Origin: Mesobacillus jeotgali
GTDB taxonomy: Bacteria; Bacillota; Bacilli; Bacillales; Cytobacillaceae
Assembly: GCF_031759225.1 (NCBI RefSeq)
Contig: NZ_CP134494.1
Coordinates: forward strand, 2,664,501-2,728,500
Direction of reading: 5' to 3'
DNA length: 64,000 nt
The position numbers and the translations under genes were made by a program. The notes beneath the pieces are model-generated. The model did no database searches. It saw only the letters and a program-made list of their open reading frames with translations, and had not been told where the DNA came from. Positions 50,461-58,903 of the stretch are shown here, piece by piece (the stretch's first letter is position 1; the number at the start of each line of letters is the position of its first letter).

Positions 50461-52521
50461 TTATGCAATGGTTTCGACTTTAACGGCACAAGCCTTAAAT
50501 TCTGCAGTACCTGAAATTGGGTCATACTCATTCAGTGTCAGTACGTTCGTTGGCACCTCGGACCAGTGGAAACTCATAAAAACGAGACCTGGTACAACCT
50601 GTTCTGTTATTTTCGCCTTAACTTCAAGAGTACCACGACGTGAACTGACTCTTACGAGATCTCCATCATTAATACCCAGTCGACTTGCATCTTCCTGATG
50701 GATATCCAGGGTTTCTTCAGTTTGTTTGATTTTCACTCCTGCTGCATAGTGTCGAGTTTGGGTATGAGTATTATATGACTCATACCTCCTGCCAGTCGTC
50801 AGGGTGAATGGATATTGTTCATCAGGCTGTTCTAAAGGTGGCGTGAATTCTACTGGCACGAAACTCGAGCGTTTCTTAGTTTCTTTTTCAGCGTGGAATC
50901 TTTCGTGAAGTACTTTCGTGCCAGGGTGATTTTCATCAGGACATGGATAGTGAATTCCATACTCTTTTTCAAGGCGTGGATATGATATGCCTCCATACAT
51001 CTCCCAGGCTAGTTCTCTTACTTCATTCCAGATCTCTTCACTGGAACTATACTCCATTTGATAGCCCATCCTTGTCGATAGTTCACACAATATCTCCCAA
51101 TCTTCTTTCACTCCAGCTTGGGCAGCGACCGCAGTACGTACCCGCTGGACTCTCCTGTCTGTATTCGTGTATGTCCCATCAACTTCCCCCCATGATTTGG
51201 CAGGCAGTACAACATCCGCCATCTCGGCTGTCTCTGTCATGAAAATATCCTGGACGATGAGTAAATCAAGCTTTTCCAATAAGCTTCTTGTATGGTTCAT
51301 ATGAACATCTGCGACTAATGGATTTTCACCTATGCAATACAAGGCCCTGATATCACCTGTTTCAATTTTATCGAAGGTCCTTGTCTGGGTGTCACCGACT
51401 TTTTTGCTGATTTGCATATTCCATGCTTTCTCAAAACGTGCACGGTATTCGTCATTCAATAAGCTGACTGCTCCTGTAAGCTGGTTCGGCAAACATCCCA
51501 TATCTCCGGCACCCTGGACATTATTCTGTCCCCTTAAAGGCATGATGCCAGAACCACTCTTGCCAATGTGGCCAGTAAGCAGAGCAAGATTAGCAATATC
51601 AAATACATTGTTCACTCCACAGTGGTGTTCAGTAATACCAAGTGTGTATGCAATCATAGACTTGCCGGCATTTGCGTATAGACGAGCAACCTCGATGATA
51701 TCTTCTGCCGCCAAACCGGTGATTTCTGCTGAATATTCTGGTGTATAGCGTTCGACCTTTGACAGCAAGGCGTCGAAATCTTCAGTATGCTTGCCAATGA
51801 ACTCCTGGTCATAGAGCTTTTCTTTGATGATAATTCGGATTATTGCGTTGATCAGCGCAATATCCGTTCCGACGTTAATTTGCAGATGCTTATGGGCAGA
51901 CTTGACCATGTCAATTTTTCTTGGATCAATGACAATTATCTTCAGACCGCCCTTGGCAGCCTTTTTCATTCTATTTCCTATGATTGGATGTGCTTCAGTC
52001 GTGTTCGACCCCATAAGTAAAAGCACTTCTGCTTCATCAATATCTTCCAATGTGTTTGTCGGGAAACCGCTTCCAAAAACAGTCGCCAGACCGGCGACAC
52101 TTGGAGCGTGTCAGGTTCGGTTACAGCCATCAATATTATTGCTTCTGATAGCAGTCCTCATGAACTTTTGTGTAATATAATTTGATTCATTGGTAGTCCT
52201 CGCGCATGCAAACATTGATATAGCATCTGGTCCAAAATCAGTTTTGATTTCAGATAATCGGCTTGCCATGTAAGTGTATGCTTCTTCCCATGTCGCCTTT
52301 ACCAACTTCCCTGCTTTCCTGATCATTGGAGTTTTCAATCTTTTTTGGGCATGGACATATTGATAAGCAAAAGCACCTTTTACGCATGTCTGTCCTTTAT
52401 TTACAGGTGCCTCCTTGTCTCCCCTGATTTTCACTATCGTATTATCTACTACATCTAATATTAAACCGCAGCCTGTTCCACAATAACCACAGACCGTCCT
52501 GACCTGGCTAATCGATGACAT
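50461..52521 (-). CDS. fdhA: Selenocysteine-containing formate dehydrogenase (FdhF/FdhA type)
   Basis: The enzyme oxidises formate to CO2 with a molybdopterin cofactor. 686 residues, start fixed by GGAGGGG before ATG 52521. The 4Fe-4S site is VCGYCGTGC plus TCVKG. Codon 137 is UGA (52111-52113) in the context GCNRT-UGA-HAPSVAGL, the exact place of Sec140 in E. coli FdhF (CCARV-U-HGPSVAGL). The frame continues without shift through SNTTEAHPIIG, LALLTGHIGKSGSG, MPLRGQNNVQGAGDMG and FMSFHWSEVPTN to a normal end. A SECIS-like hairpin follows the UGA. Ordinary annotation would split it at 52050/52111. No selA, selB or selC is in the window. Confidence 0.88.
52068..52108 (-). promoter_or_regulatory. 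Bacterial SECIS-like hairpin after the fdhA UGA
   Basis: On the transcript, two bases after UGA, CGCU-CCAA-GU-GUCGCC pairs with GGCGAC-UGUUU-UUGG-A-AGCG around a GGUCU apical loop. The loop sequence and its distance from the UGA (18 bases) are the same as in the E. coli fdhF SECIS that binds SelB. The lower stem has unequal internal loops. Conserved Ala-Gly-Leu codons explain part of the loop match; the pairing arms are the stronger evidence. Confidence 0.75.
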
Positions 52522-52670
52522 AGCTTCCCCTCCGGTAAATATTTTTAATAATTCCCTTAATTTCATAGTAGTCTAAATTTTCATTGCGATGTGAAAAAAT
52601 CATCAATTTTTTTGTCATATTTCCAACATTTTATCGACAAATTCTGATATTTAGAGTGTAATAATAGTCC

Positions 52671-52865
52671 GTTGATTTCCGTTCCATGCGCTTCGCTTTC
52701 CGCGGGGCTGACGCTGAGCCTCCTCGTCGCCTTTGGCGCCTGCGGGGTCTCAGATACCCAGCTAAGCCCGCAGGACTTTGAATAGGCTTCTTCGAGTTCG
52801 CCCACACACGATGGAAATGCGTTAGCATTTTCGGAGGAGTCTACACGCCTTCGACTTCAATCAAC
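52671..52865 (-). repeat. Dispersed GC-rich repeat, copy B (interrupted)
   Basis: It begins GTTGATTTCCGTTCCA and ends ACTTCAATCAAC. It matches the reverse of copy A (23856-23989) over GCTTCGCTTTCCGCGGGG, GAGCCTCCTC, GCGCCTGCGGGGTCTCA and GGAGTCTAC. About 60 bases of unrelated sequence split it after CCCGCAGGA. The gap between fdhA and the kinase (52522-52977) otherwise holds only the kinase terminator. Confidence 0.8.
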
Positions 52866-52935
52866 TCGGTATTAATTTGGAAGATCACTCCCTAATACAC
52901 AAACTTTTTTTATTAAATTCCACCTGAATAACATA

Positions 52936-52975
52936 ATAAAAGAGGCGACCTTCTGAGTCAGCCTCTTTTAAAATG
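52936..52975 (-). terminator. Terminator of the histidine kinase gene
   Basis: AAAAGAGGC, a loop of about 13 bases, GCCTCTTTT and T's on the reverse strand. Confidence 0.82.
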
Positions 52976-52977
52976 TA

Positions 52978-55137
52978 CTATGCAGTTTTTGCCGGCAGCA
53001 TAATTTTGAATGTTGTTCCTTTGTTTTGTTCGCTTTCGATATAAACCTTGCCATTGTGGCTTTCAATGATCTTGAAGCTTACCATCAGACCAAGTCCGTT
53101 TCCATTTTTCTTAGTGGTATAAAACGGTTCGCCAATTTTCTTAAGAGTTTCCGGCGGGATTCCTACACCTGTGTCCTTGATGGAAATGACAACATTATCA
53201 TCTTGTATCTCTGTTCTCACTTTCAGATCTCCGCCATCCGGCATTGCTTCGATTCCATTTTTAATGAAATTCAAGAATACTTGCTTCAGACGGTTCTCAT
53301 CGCACTCGATTTGGATAATTTCCTCTGTTGCATCAAAATCCAGCCTGACATTCCTTTTCCTAGCTTCGAATTTCAACATTGATACTACATTTTGGACAAT
53401 CGGAATGATATTCTGTTCCTCAAGCTCGACAGCCTTTGGTTTGGCAAGAACCATGAACTCCTCGACTATATTATTGACTCTGTCAATTTCGTCAAGAATG
53501 ATTTCTATAAACTCCTGGCGTTGTGGATCTGTTTCATCGAGCTGCAGGAATTCAGCATATCCTTTCATCGATGTCAGCGGATTCCTGATTTCATGGGCAA
53601 CACCAGCAGCCAGCTGTCCGACAGCAGCAAGTTTATCCTGGCGGTGCAGCATCTCTTCTGACTTTTTCTTTTCAGTGATGTCATTTCGTATTGCCAGGTA
53701 CTGATATGGCTTGCCATTTTCATTCAGGAAAGGAACAATCGTAGTAGCCACCCAGTAAAACGAACCATCCTTCGCCCTGTTCCGGATATCCCCTTTCCAA
53801 ACCTGGCCAGTACCGATGGTTTTCCAAAGATTCTTAAAGAACTCCTTTGAATGCAATCCGGAATTCAATATGCTATGGTCATTACCAATCAGTTCTTCCC
53901 TGGTGTATTTAGAAATTTCACAGAATTTATCATTCACACTTTTGATAATCCCCTTCTCATCGGTAAAAGCCACGATGGAAGATTGATCAAGCGCAAAATT
54001 AATGTCACTGACTTCTTTCAGTGTTTCTTTCAGGCTTGCTTCCGCCTGTTTTCTTAGCGTAATATCAGAACGAATCGAGACATATTGATATGGCCGTCCC
54101 TTACTATTCAAGAAGGGTACTATTGTCGTATCGACCCAATAATAAGAACCATCCTTCTTCTTATTACGGATCTCCCCCTTCCAAACCTCACCGGAGCCAA
54201 TTGTTTTCCACATTTGCTTAAAAAATTCCTTTGTATGCAAACCTGAATTCAAAATCGAGTGATTCTGGCCTAAAAGTTCACCCTCACTGTAGCCTGAGAT
54301 TTCAATGAACTTTTCATTAACATAAGTAATATTACCTTTAGGGTCAGTTATTGCAACGATCGAAGATGAGTTTAGTGCATCGGTTATATCCTTTAAGTTC
54401 GTATCAGTAACTGCAAGCCTTTTGCTGATTAATGCACTTGAACCGATCAAACCAGCAAGGATGAGTACGGAAATAAAAACAATTAGATAGCTGATTAAGG
54501 ACTCTGGTATTCCGGTCTGCTCAACGATACCGTTCTTCGTATTAATTGAGGATGCTCTTGTTAAAAGGAAATGTCCTTCAGCAATAGCAGCGGTTACGAA
54601 AAGAGCACTTAGCGGTTTAATCCACCCATGGTCTCCTTGAGTGAAGCCTTTCGAAAAGAACAGCATCCAAAAGGAAAAGTAAAATGACACGAATACAAGT
54701 ATAAGAGCAATAATCAGGATCGATGGTTCATAACTGAAATCCAACCTCATTGAGTACATACCCAGGATATGGACAACCAGGACTGCAAGCATCATGAATA
54801 AACTTCCAGCAATCAAATTGCTCTTTTTCAACGTCTTGCCAGTCAGTGTATAAAACGCCATCGCTGTAAAAGAAATAACAAGGATAATGGATAATACGGT
54901 TATTGGAATTCGATACGAAACAGTGCCATTGATATTCATGGCAAGCATTCCAAAGAAGTTCATAACCCAAATCCCAATACCAAGTGAAAATGTCCCACCC
55001 AGAAACAGGAATCTTTTATTACGGTCTGAAGATTTAATAAGACTGAACAAATCAAGTGCTGTATAAGATGACATTACTGTCAATAAGATAGCTGCAAACA
55101 ATAGTATTGGATTGAAGGATAATTCCGGATTATCCAT
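52978..55137 (-). CDS. Membrane PAS-PAS sensor histidine kinase
   Basis: The protein has 719 residues. Seven helices fill residues 10-245 with MHYT-like segments (GIGIWVMNFFGMLAMNI), although His of the motif is Asn here. Two near-identical PAS-PAC units follow (each with NHSILNSGLHxKEFFK..MWKTIG and DGSYYW/DGSFYW), then HisKA with the phospho-His at 515 in VAHEIRNPLTSMKGY and an HATPase with NGIEAMPDGG, DTGVGIP and GNGLGL. This layout is like the KinC/KinE-type sporulation kinases. No response regulator is adjacent, as usual for orphan kinases feeding Spo0F; that role is inferred. Confidence 0.88.
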   Translation of the reverse strand: MDNPELSFNPILLFAAILLTVMSSYTALDLFSLIKSSDRNKRFLFLGGTFSLGIGIWVMNFFGMLAMNINGTVSYRIPITVLSIILVISFTAMAFYTLTGKTLKKSNLIAGSLFMMLAVLVVHILGMYSMRLDFSYEPSILIIALILVFVSFYFSFWMLFFSKGFTQGDHGWIKPLSALFVTAAIAEGHFLLTRASSINTKNGIVEQTGIPESLISYLIVFISVLILAGLIGSSALISKRLAVTDTNLKDITDALNSSSIVAITDPKGNITYVNEKFIEISGYSEGELLGQNHSILNSGLHTKEFFKQMWKTIGSGEVWKGEIRNKKKDGSYYWVDTTIVPFLNSKGRPYQYVSIRSDITLRKQAEASLKETLKEVSDINFALDQSSIVAFTDEKGIIKSVNDKFCEISKYTREELIGNDHSILNSGLHSKEFFKNLWKTIGTGQVWKGDIRNRAKDGSFYWVATTIVPFLNENGKPYQYLAIRNDITEKKKSEEMLHRQDKLAAVGQLAAGVAHEIRNPLTSMKGYAEFLQLDETDPQRQEFIEIILDEIDRVNNIVEEFMVLAKPKAVELEEQNIIPIVQNVVSMLKFEARKRNVRLDFDATEEIIQIECDENRLKQVFLNFIKNGIEAMPDGGDLKVRTEIQDDNVVISIKDTGVGIPPETLKKIGEPFYTTKKNGNGLGLMVSFKIIESHNGKVYIESEQNKGTTFKIMLPAKTA

Positions 55138-55472
55138 TTAGGCATCATTCCCCATTTAAAGTTTCATCTCGATTGTATGTTAAAACAGGAAAGAATAAAA
55201 GGGTTTATTAAATATAATGTAATAAATTTGTCACTTTTATCTATTGACTTTTAAGACTATTGGTAATTACTGGTTTTGACTTCTTTCAGGCTTCCACAAA
55301 AAGAAATCAACCTTCCCTCCAAATGACTAATACCCTAACTCAATGATATGAACAAACACCTATTTTTTAATTTTTTCAAAAAAAGGCTACACAAATTATC
55401 AGATAATGTTTATACTGTACTATAACAGGTTAAATAAAATATAAATTGTACTATAAAAGGAGGAGTTTTAGA
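55138..55472. other. AT-rich intergenic region between divergent genes
   Basis: 335 bases without a gene. A 10-bp direct repeat TGTACTATAA lies at 55416-55425 and 55447-55456 just before the YhfH-like gene, the first near a TATACT -10-like box. Nothing else stands out. Confidence 0.4.
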
Positions 55473-55604
55473 ATGATGAGTCCGGTGGAATTTTTTCGTA
55501 ACTTACCAAAAAAGGTGTGCCCTGAATGTGGTGAAGGCATGCAGGAACAAGCAGAATCATATTTAATGGAATGTGATCGTTGCTTATCGAAAAAAGAGGA
55601 GTAA
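55473..55604 (+). CDS. yhfH: YhfH-like small zinc-ribbon protein
   Basis: The protein has 43 residues: FFRNLPKKVCPECGEGMQEQ followed by MECDRCLSKKEE. The two CxxC pairs (16/19 and 34/37) form a zinc ribbon as in B. subtilis YhfH. AAGGAGGAG precedes two consecutive Met codons. Function unknown. A clear terminator follows. Confidence 0.8.
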   Translation: MMSPVEFFRNLPKKVCPECGEGMQEQAESYLMECDRCLSKKEE

Positions 55605-55610
55605 CCTAAC

Positions 55611-55641
55611 AAGGCACCTTTCTTGAGAAAGGTGCCTTTTC
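55611..55641 (+). terminator. Terminator of the YhfH-like gene
   Basis: AAGGCACCTTTC ttga GAAAGGTGCCTT then TT. Confidence 0.85.
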
Positions 55642-55698
55642 AGATTTAAACAGAAGTATATTTACAAAGAAAAAGAAGCTCATATTCGAGCTTCTTTC

Positions 55699-56296
55699 TT
55701 AACATCTTAGGAGACCCAACCAGCATCAGCCCAAAACTTTTTTTGGAACTATTGAGTTGTATGATCCTCTTACTATAGCCGATGTGTGCTTGTTCCGCAT
55801 TAAAGGTGCCATTTAAAAGGTTTCTCTCATACTGACCACCTTTACAAACACATTTTTCGGTATAATCACCGAGAGACTCATTATCCTCTATAGTGTTAGC
55901 TGTTTTTTCTTCAATTGTGTCATGCATCCCAACTGACCACTCGCTTTGAATGGCAACTGCTTACAAGGAGCGACGATCCTAAGACTGTTTCACCTGAAAT
56001 TTGTTGACTTCCTTTTGAATCGGTGCCATTCCAAGTATCAATTGATTACCTTGATTCTCTTTTGGTAAGAAGCTTCTTTCCAGCGTACAAGTCTTTAGTA
56101 GGCTGAACATCTGCTTTTTCCCTTTTGAATTGCTCCATCGGAAGAACAACATCAATCTGGTTAACTTGCGAATAGGTATTGATCCCTGCAACTGGTGATG
56201 CTGACTTTTTGAAGATGAACTTGCAACACTTTAGGAATAACCAATTTTCGTTCACTACGGAACGAACACATTTGGTTGAGCCTCCTAAGATGTTAA
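55699..56296 (-). repeat. 598-bp segment bounded by 23-bp inverted repeats, degenerate ORFs
   Basis: TTAACATCTTAGGAGACCCAACC (55699) recurs inverted at 56274-56296 with two mismatches. Inside, short reverse-strand ORFs overlap in different frames: one of about 70 codons (SPVAGINTYSQVNQIDVVLP) breaks and seems to continue in another frame (NQGNQLILGMAPIQKEVNK), and another of 93 codons lies to the left. None has a recognisable domain. It looks like a decayed gene or small non-autonomous element. No target duplication was found. Confidence 0.5.
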
Positions 56297-56452
56297 ATAC
56301 TTTCTTTCTACACTTTTATTATACCACCACATCAGAATGTAAACCCTTACATTTGTGACGAATTAGTGTCTATTCCAAGAATTACGAACTAAATAATAGG
56401 CTGTATATCCTTTATCTCAATACAAAAACTACCCTTATCAGGGGGTGAAATA

Positions 56453-56623
56453 ATGGACGCTGAAAAAGATGATTTGAAAAGAGAGAAAGATTCATTCAGT
56501 TCAACATATACTCCAAATCAACGATATGTGCCTGGCGGATCTGTTGATGAGCATCGCGATTTTGAAGCAGGAAATATCATCCTAACGGGTGATGAAATAA
56601 AACAGCAAAATGAGAATTTATAG
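56453..56623 (+). CDS. Small hydrophilic protein, 56 residues
   Basis: GGGGGTG precedes ATG by five bases. Product is acidic and polar (DAEKDDLKREKDSFSSTYTP, RYVPGGSVDEHRDFEAGN). No known family. Probably one of the many small spore-former proteins. Confidence 0.6.
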   Translation: MDAEKDDLKREKDSFSSTYTPNQRYVPGGSVDEHRDFEAGNIILTGDEIKQQNENL

Positions 56624-56723
56624 ATGGTTCTCTTCACCTGCCAATAAGGACTAGGAAATATGCTTTCCATGTGACAGATTTTCGTAAGTCCAAACACTGA
56701 AACTCTCGAAAGGGGATATTCAA

Positions 56724-56972
56724 ATGGATGTAATCGACCCGAAAAACTTGAAGTTTGGTGATGAAGTATATGTCATTTACCGAAACCCGCATGTACCTTC
56801 TGTATCAAACATAAAAGCTGGCGAAATTGTCCAGCACCCGAAAGACCCTAATGCGTTTGCACTATTCCTGAATGAGACCCTGCATGTAATTGAGGATGAT
56901 GATGCTCTCTTTGCTACACAGGATGCAGCGGAAAAAGCTTATTTTGAAGCAACGGATCCTTATCATTCTTAG
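56724..56972 (+). CDS. splA: SplA-like transcriptional regulator
   Basis: The protein has 82 residues and follows B. subtilis SplA: FGDEVYVIYRNPHVPSVSNIKAGEIVQHPKDPNAFALFLNETLHVIEDDDALF. SplA is a TRAP-like small regulator that lowers expression of splB, the spore photoproduct lyase gene placed just behind it in B. subtilis. Here no splB follows; a 39-residue ORF and a methyltransferase do. SD CGAAAGGGG. Confidence 0.82.
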   Translation: MDVIDPKNLKFGDEVYVIYRNPHVPSVSNIKAGEIVQHPKDPNAFALFLNETLHVIEDDDALFATQDAAEKAYFEATDPYHS

Positions 56973-57058
56973 GTATCGATCCTATTTTTTGAAGTTTTAA
57001 CAACTTTTCTGAAGGGTAAAATTATTACGCAAGCCAATTCTTTCTAGGAGGGATGAAG

Positions 57059-57178
57059 ATGAAGGTTATATCAGCATCTTCTAAGCTCGTCTTTGGCTCT
57101 GCACTCGAAGGAGGATTTGTCTATCTAAAGAAAGGCACCCTAACCCCCAAAAAAGTGATACGACGCGGAAAGCTTTAA
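57059..57178 (+). CDS. Very small basic protein, 39 residues
   Basis: AGGAGG lies seven bases before ATG 57059; ATG 57053 is also possible. Sequence starts KVISASSKLVFGSALEGGFV and ends with a basic RRGKL. A terminator follows. No family recognised. It stands where splB would be expected. Confidence 0.5.
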   Translation: MKVISASSKLVFGSALEGGFVYLKKGTLTPKKVIRRGKL

Positions 57179-57196
57179 ATGAACAAATCCTCTTTC

Positions 57197-57230
57197 CAAA
57201 AAGCGCATCCACTAAAGGATGTGCTTTTTT
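57197..57230 (+). terminator. Terminator after the 39-residue ORF
   Basis: AAAAGCGCATCC, six-base loop, GGATGTGCTTTTTT. Confidence 0.85.
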
Positions 57231-57310
57231 GTAATTTCCAGCTATTTTAAAGGGTTTTATTCACCTTGACTCGAATTAAGTTAACAATAAATGGATTTGG
57301 GGTGATGTGT

Positions 57311-58342
57311 TTGCTTCAATTAGGTATGGAAACTGACATTCAGCTAAATGAAACCCGCTTGCAGCCTTCGCACAGAATGGATCTCAGGAATTTTTCCGAA
57401 AAGGACTACAATAAGTTTGTAAAACTGAATACCGTGAATGATTGGAGTCAGCTGCGTTGGAAAGATATAGGAAGACCATATGAGGTAACTTCCTTCGCTA
57501 AGGAAAAAAAAGATTGGGAAGAAGAACATCAACAAAGTCTTCCAGCGAACGTATCATGGCAAATGTTCAATAAATCATTCCACGAGTGGTTCGTCAAGGA
57601 TGTTCCTGCTGAAATGGATATGTCGAAACGGAATTTCATGAAGAGCCTAAGTAATTTCAAGCTCGCAGAAACAAAGTCTGCATTAGGTGAACTGATCAGG
57701 ATTCACCTTTGGAATTACGCACACAGGATTGAGGATGGGATCTGGGACCCGAGGGGCAAGCGCGCTTTATTCGAAGGATTGGATTTAATCAAGCCTAGAA
57801 TCCTTTTTCTCGGAGCTGCCGAAGGATATGAAGCCATGCAGTTAAGTGCCATGTATCCTGGCGGCGAAATTGTGTTTGTGGATTATGACCCATTCTGTAA
57901 GGATACAAGGTTCAGGGATTTTCCTGATACCTATCCCTTTCTCGGAAGCAATCCTTCAACAGGAGGAAATAAAGTCTATCATAAAAAGGATTTTGAGACT
58001 GAGTACATTGTTGAAGATATTCGCAATCTTCCTTTTGGCCATGAATTTGACATCGTCCTAAGTGTCGGGTTGCTTGAGCACTTTCCGGATACTTTAAAAA
58101 GCGAAGTCGTGGATTGGCATAAGAGATTCCTAAAAACAGGCGGATATATCATCATGACAACACCGAGAGCTCAATTAAAATCCAAGCTGTACTATGAAAT
58201 CATGGCCGATGTCATGAACCACACATACCGGGAACTGATGACCGTCGAGCAGATGGGACTCTATTTATACGAAAACGGATTGGATATCCTGAAACATGGT
58301 TTTATCAAGGTCCATAACGGGATCGTAGCCCGCCCCAGATAG
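57311..58342 (+). CDS. SAM-dependent methyltransferase-like protein
   Basis: The protein has 343 residues from a TTG that GGGGTG precedes by six bases; ATG at 57305 or 57326 are alternatives. The first 170 residues are of unknown fold. The rest carries a class I methyltransferase core: ILFLGAAEGYEAMQLSAMYP (motif I-like), IVFVDYDPF, FDIVLSVGLLEHFPD and LKTGGYIIMTTPRAQLK. Substrate unknown. Two hairpins isolate it from neighbours. Confidence 0.78.
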   Translation: MLQLGMETDIQLNETRLQPSHRMDLRNFSEKDYNKFVKLNTVNDWSQLRWKDIGRPYEVTSFAKEKKDWEEEHQQSLPANVSWQMFNKSFHEWFVKDVPAEMDMSKRNFMKSLSNFKLAETKSALGELIRIHLWNYAHRIEDGIWDPRGKRALFEGLDLIKPRILFLGAAEGYEAMQLSAMYPGGEIVFVDYDPFCKDTRFRDFPDTYPFLGSNPSTGGNKVYHKKDFETEYIVEDIRNLPFGHEFDIVLSVGLLEHFPDTLKSEVVDWHKRFLKTGGYIIMTTPRAQLKSKLYYEIMADVMNHTYRELMTVEQMGLYLYENGLDILKHGFIKVHNGIVARPR

Positions 58343-58346
58343 AAAC

Positions 58347-58376
58347 AGGCCCTTTTTTTACAAGGGCCTGCAATTT
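58347..58376 (+). terminator. Terminator of the methyltransferase gene
   Basis: CAGGCCCTT, six-base loop, AAGGGCCTG then CAATTTT. Confidence 0.78.
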
Positions 58377-58535
58377 TCATAGATCCGATCTCTTGACCGG
58401 TTCTTCTTCGTTATTTGTCTGATTGCCAGTACTTGAAGTATAGCCTACTCGATAGACAAAGTCCTTCTTTTGCTTTAAGGCGTCCGGCATTTTGTATTGA
58501 TCGCGATTTGACTGGAATTCACCTTTATGTGACAC
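58377..58535 (-). CDS. Possible small protein behind yozQ, 52 residues
   Basis: A GTG codon after TAGGGGATC opens a frame starting SHKGEFQSNRDQYKMPDALK and ending EEEPVKRSDL; an internal Met is also present. It starts 20 bases after the yozQ stop and is hydrophilic like it. No family recognised, and the start is weak. Confidence 0.42.
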   Translation of the reverse strand: MSHKGEFQSNRDQYKMPDALKQKKDFVYRVGYTSSTGNQTNNEEEPVKRSDL

Positions 58536-58555
58536 TTGGATCCCCTACTTCCTGT

Positions 58556-58759
58556 TTACTGATATCCTCTGTTGTTCAATTCTTCTTCTGCACCGGACGA
58601 ACGTTCAATTTTCCCGCCGATTTGCCCTTCTACATAACTGTCGCTAGCCTGCTCATGTGTCATTGCAAGCCCATTCGAAAGTTCGTCATTTTTCTGATAA
58701 TCCGATGTATCATATATACGCCCTGCAAGCTCGGTATTTTTACCCTTATTCTCTCTCAT
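58556..58759 (-). CDS. yozQ: YozQ-like DUF4025 protein
   Basis: The protein has 67 residues from Met after AGGAGGG. Contains ELAGRIYDTSDYQKNDELSNGLA and MTHEQASDSYVEGQI, the DUF4025 pattern seen in B. subtilis YozQ. Small, hydrophilic, found in spore formers; function unknown. Confidence 0.8.
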   Translation of the reverse strand: MRENKGKNTELAGRIYDTSDYQKNDELSNGLAMTHEQASDSYVEGQIGGKIERSSGAEEELNNRGYQ

Positions 58760-58846
58760 GGAAAGTCCCTCCTTTCGTACTTCATTTATTTTTTGAAATA
58801 AACGCTGAATCCATACTACAGTTTTATATCCTATTGAAAGAAATAA

Positions 58847-58885
58847 CAAAGCCTGCCCTTCTATAATGGAGGACAGGCATTTGGG
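58847..58885 (-). terminator. Probable terminator of the MFS gene
   Basis: GCCTG.CCT and AGG.CAGGC with one unpaired base per arm, followed on the reverse strand by TTTGTTATTT. Confidence 0.5.
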
Positions 58886-58903
58886 AATACTTCATAAAAG
58901 ATC

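Noticed and set aside
50461..52566. Two separate CDSs or a frameshifted pseudogene for the molybdopterin oxidoreductase
   Set aside because: Both parts are in one frame, the only break is UGA at the known Sec position and a SECIS-like hairpin follows; a selenoprotein explains everything better.
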